The notes beneath the pieces are model-generated. The model saw nothing but the letters and a program-made list of their open reading frames with translations, searched no databases and was not told where the DNA came from. Below are positions 1-5,507 of a stretch of 5,507 bases of DNA, in pieces; the stretch's first letter is position 1, and every line of letters starts with the position of its first letter. Source of the DNA: Solirubrobacterales bacterium (lineage in GTDB: Bacteria; Actinomycetota; Thermoleophilia; Solirubrobacterales; Solirubrobacteraceae); NCBI GenBank assembly GCA_013813955.1, contig JACCQW010000273.1, positions 1-5,507 on the forward strand, in the 5' to 3' direction. Both the position numbers and the translations under genes were made by a program.

Positions 1-325
1 GCAGCAGCACGTCGATCGACGGTCGGCTGAAGTGCAGCGGCGCGTCCACCGACAGGGCGACCGACCCGGGCTCGACGAGCAGGTGGTAGTCGGAGGGCGC
101 GATCAGGACCGCACCCGGCGTGAGCGCCTGCTTGTCCTCGGCCTCGTCGACGTGCAGCTCGCAGCGCGCGGCGAGCAGGCGGGCCAGCGTTCCGTCGCCC
201 GCCCGCGGCTGGCGGTGCTGGGCGACGACGACCGCGGCTGGAGTGTCGGCGGGCAAGCCGGCCAGCACCCGCCCGACGGCGCGCAGCCCGCCCCACGATG
301 CGCCTATGGCCACGAGCTCGATCAT
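1..325 (-). CDS. cheB: CheB-type protein-glutamate methylesterase, catalytic domain (3' end beyond window)
   Basis: I translated this frame by hand: it stays open for 108 codons from ATG at 325-323 to the left edge, so the C-terminal part is missing. CheB hydrolyses glutamyl methyl esters (and deamidates glutamines) on chemoreceptors in the cytoplasm. The N-terminus reads MIELVAIGASWGGLRAV; GASWGG is the CheB nucleophile motif with Ser10 as the likely catalytic serine. VVVAQH places His37 about 27 residues later, matching the Ser-His spacing of the family. HFSRPSIDVLL (98-108) matches the conserved RPS-D-L segment. The catalytic Asp would lie outside the window. Canonical CheB has an N-terminal receiver domain of about 120 residues; here the protein starts at the catalytic domain, so direct control by phosphorylation is absent. 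The gene overlaps cheR by four bases. The family call is strong; the substrate is unknown. Confidence 0.93.
   Translation of the reverse strand, partial: MIELVAIGASWGGLRAVGRVLAGLPADTPAAVVVAQHRQPRAGDGTLARLLAARCELHVDEAEDKQALTPGAVLIAPSDYHLLVEPGSVALSVDAPLHFSRPSIDVLL
322..325 (-). promoter_or_regulatory. cheR stop / cheB start overlap (ATGA)
   Basis: The cheB ATG (325-323) overlaps the cheR TGA (324-322) in the classic four-base ATGA arrangement of translationally coupled genes. The only purine-rich stretch upstream, GAGAAG, sits roughly 18 bases before the ATG, too far for a normal Shine-Dalgarno, which favours reinitiation. Confidence 0.7.
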
Positions 326-1167
326 CCGCGCCGCCGGAAGATCTTCTCGGCCGGGTCGAGCGTCTCGTAGCGCTCCGCATGGCTCGTGCGCCCGATCGAC
401 TCCTTGCGCCCCAGCGCGAGGACGGCGAAGCGGGTCATGCTCTCGTCGAACAGCTGCAGGACCGCCTCCTGCAGCGGGAGGCCGAAGTAGATCATCACGT
501 TGCGGCACACGATCAGGTGGAACTCGTTGAACGAGCCGTCCGTGACGAGGTTGTGCTGGGCGAAGACGATGCCCTCCCGCAACGCCGGGTCGAAGCGCGC
601 ATGGTCGCCGTCGGCAGCGTAGTACGAGGAGAAGGCCTCGCGCCCGCCGGCGCGCAGGTAGTTCTCGGTGTACAGCTGCATGCGCTCCAGCGGGAAGGAT
701 CCCGCCTTCGCGCGGACGAGGACCGCGTCGTTGATGTCGGTCGCGTACAGCCGCGTGCGCTCGAGCAGCCCCTCCTCGCGCAGCGCGATGGCCAGCGAGT
801 AGATCTCCTCCCCCGTCGAGCAGCCCGCGTTCCACACGCGGATGAACGGATAGGTGCGCAGCAGCGGGAAGACCCGCTCGCGCAGGGCGCGGTGGAAGCT
901 CGGGTCGCGGAACATCTCGGTGACGTTGATCGACAGGTCGCGCAGCACGCGCTCCATGCACGCGGGGTCGTGCAGCACCTGCTCCTGCAGGCCCGAGAGG
1001 GTCCGCAGCCCCTCGCCGTGGACGCGGTGCCACAGCCGCCGTCGTAGCGAGGCGCGGGCGTAGCCGCGGAAGTCGTAGGCGTAGCGACGGTGGATCGCCT
1101 CCAGGAGCAGGTCGATCTCGAGGTCCTCCCGGGCGGCGGCGTGGCTGTCGGCGGACGGGTGGGTCAC
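322..1167 (-). CDS. cheR: CheR-type protein-glutamate O-methyltransferase
   Basis: Complete, 281 residues, the usual length for a single-domain CheR (about 270-290). It transfers methyl groups from S-adenosylmethionine to glutamates of receptor-like proteins. Residues 15-75 form the helical N-terminal CheR domain with an Arg-rich stretch (ASLRRRLWHRVH, 39-50). SINVTEMFRDPSF (79-91) corresponds to the conserved segment before the SAM fold. NAGCSTGEEIYSLA (113-126) is SAM motif I. YATDIN (141-146) supplies the acidic ribose-binding residue Asp144, and CRNVMIYF (221-228) is the conserved CheR motif IV. The start is GTG at 1167-1165, directly after the kinase TGA and in the same frame. No other Met occurs before residue 71, which lies inside the N-terminal domain. 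No TPR extension or receptor-tethering fusion is present. The neighbours point to a signalling module, but the methylated partner cannot be read from this sequence. Confidence 0.95.
   Translation of the reverse strand: MTHPSADSHAAAREDLEIDLLLEAIHRRYAYDFRGYARASLRRRLWHRVHGEGLRTLSGLQEQVLHDPACMERVLRDLSINVTEMFRDPSFHRALRERVFPLLRTYPFIRVWNAGCSTGEEIYSLAIALREEGLLERTRLYATDINDAVLVRAKAGSFPLERMQLYTENYLRAGGREAFSSYYAADGDHARFDPALREGIVFAQHNLVTDGSFNEFHLIVCRNVMIYFGLPLQEAVLQLFDESMTRFAVLALGRKESIGRTSHAERYETLDPAEKIFRRRG

Positions 1168-5507
<4,340 letters not shown>

Noticed and set aside
32..1063. Plus-strand open frames over cheB and cheR (for example 32-370 and 298-1047)
   Set aside because: They are antisense to strongly recognisable CheB and CheR proteins, have Arg/Ala/Gln-rich translations without any domain, and are expected in GC-rich DNA.

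Overview
The window is a GC-rich stretch whose codon third positions are mostly G or C. All credible genes lie on the minus strand, in the order hybrid histidine kinase, cheR, cheB, with no intergenic space. A bacterium is certain from the gene types. A high-GC actinobacterium of the Solirubrobacterales/Thermoleophilia kind is a guess from composition and architecture and was not tested; other high-GC soil phyla are possible.

Layout in transcription order, right to left. From the right edge (5507) to 1168 runs a very large hybrid sensor kinase whose N-terminus lies outside the window. The visible 1445 residues contain a tandem array of 92-residue HAMP-type units (five complete and the end of a sixth), a GAF domain, a long leucine-heptad coiled coil, a HisKA/HATPase_c kinase core, a Pro/Ala/Glu-rich linker and three receiver domains. 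The first receiver lacks its phosphoacceptor aspartate. From 1167 to 322 is a complete CheR-type methyltransferase that starts on the base after the kinase stop codon. From 325 to the left edge is the first part of a CheB-type methylesterase that begins directly with the catalytic domain and overlaps cheR by ATGA.

The three genes look like one translationally coupled operon. The kinase resembles fungal group III (Nik1/Os-1 type) osmosensing hybrid kinases in its 92-residue poly-HAMP array, but it carries GAF, a coiled coil and three receivers. No chemoreceptor, CheA or CheW is present in the window, so the target of the CheR/CheB pair is open. It may be receptors encoded elsewhere or, more speculatively, the kinase itself, whose coiled coil carries heptad-spaced Glu-Glu pairs. 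No RNA gene, insertion sequence, CRISPR array, terminator or promoter was recognised. There is no gene-free stretch longer than a few bases.
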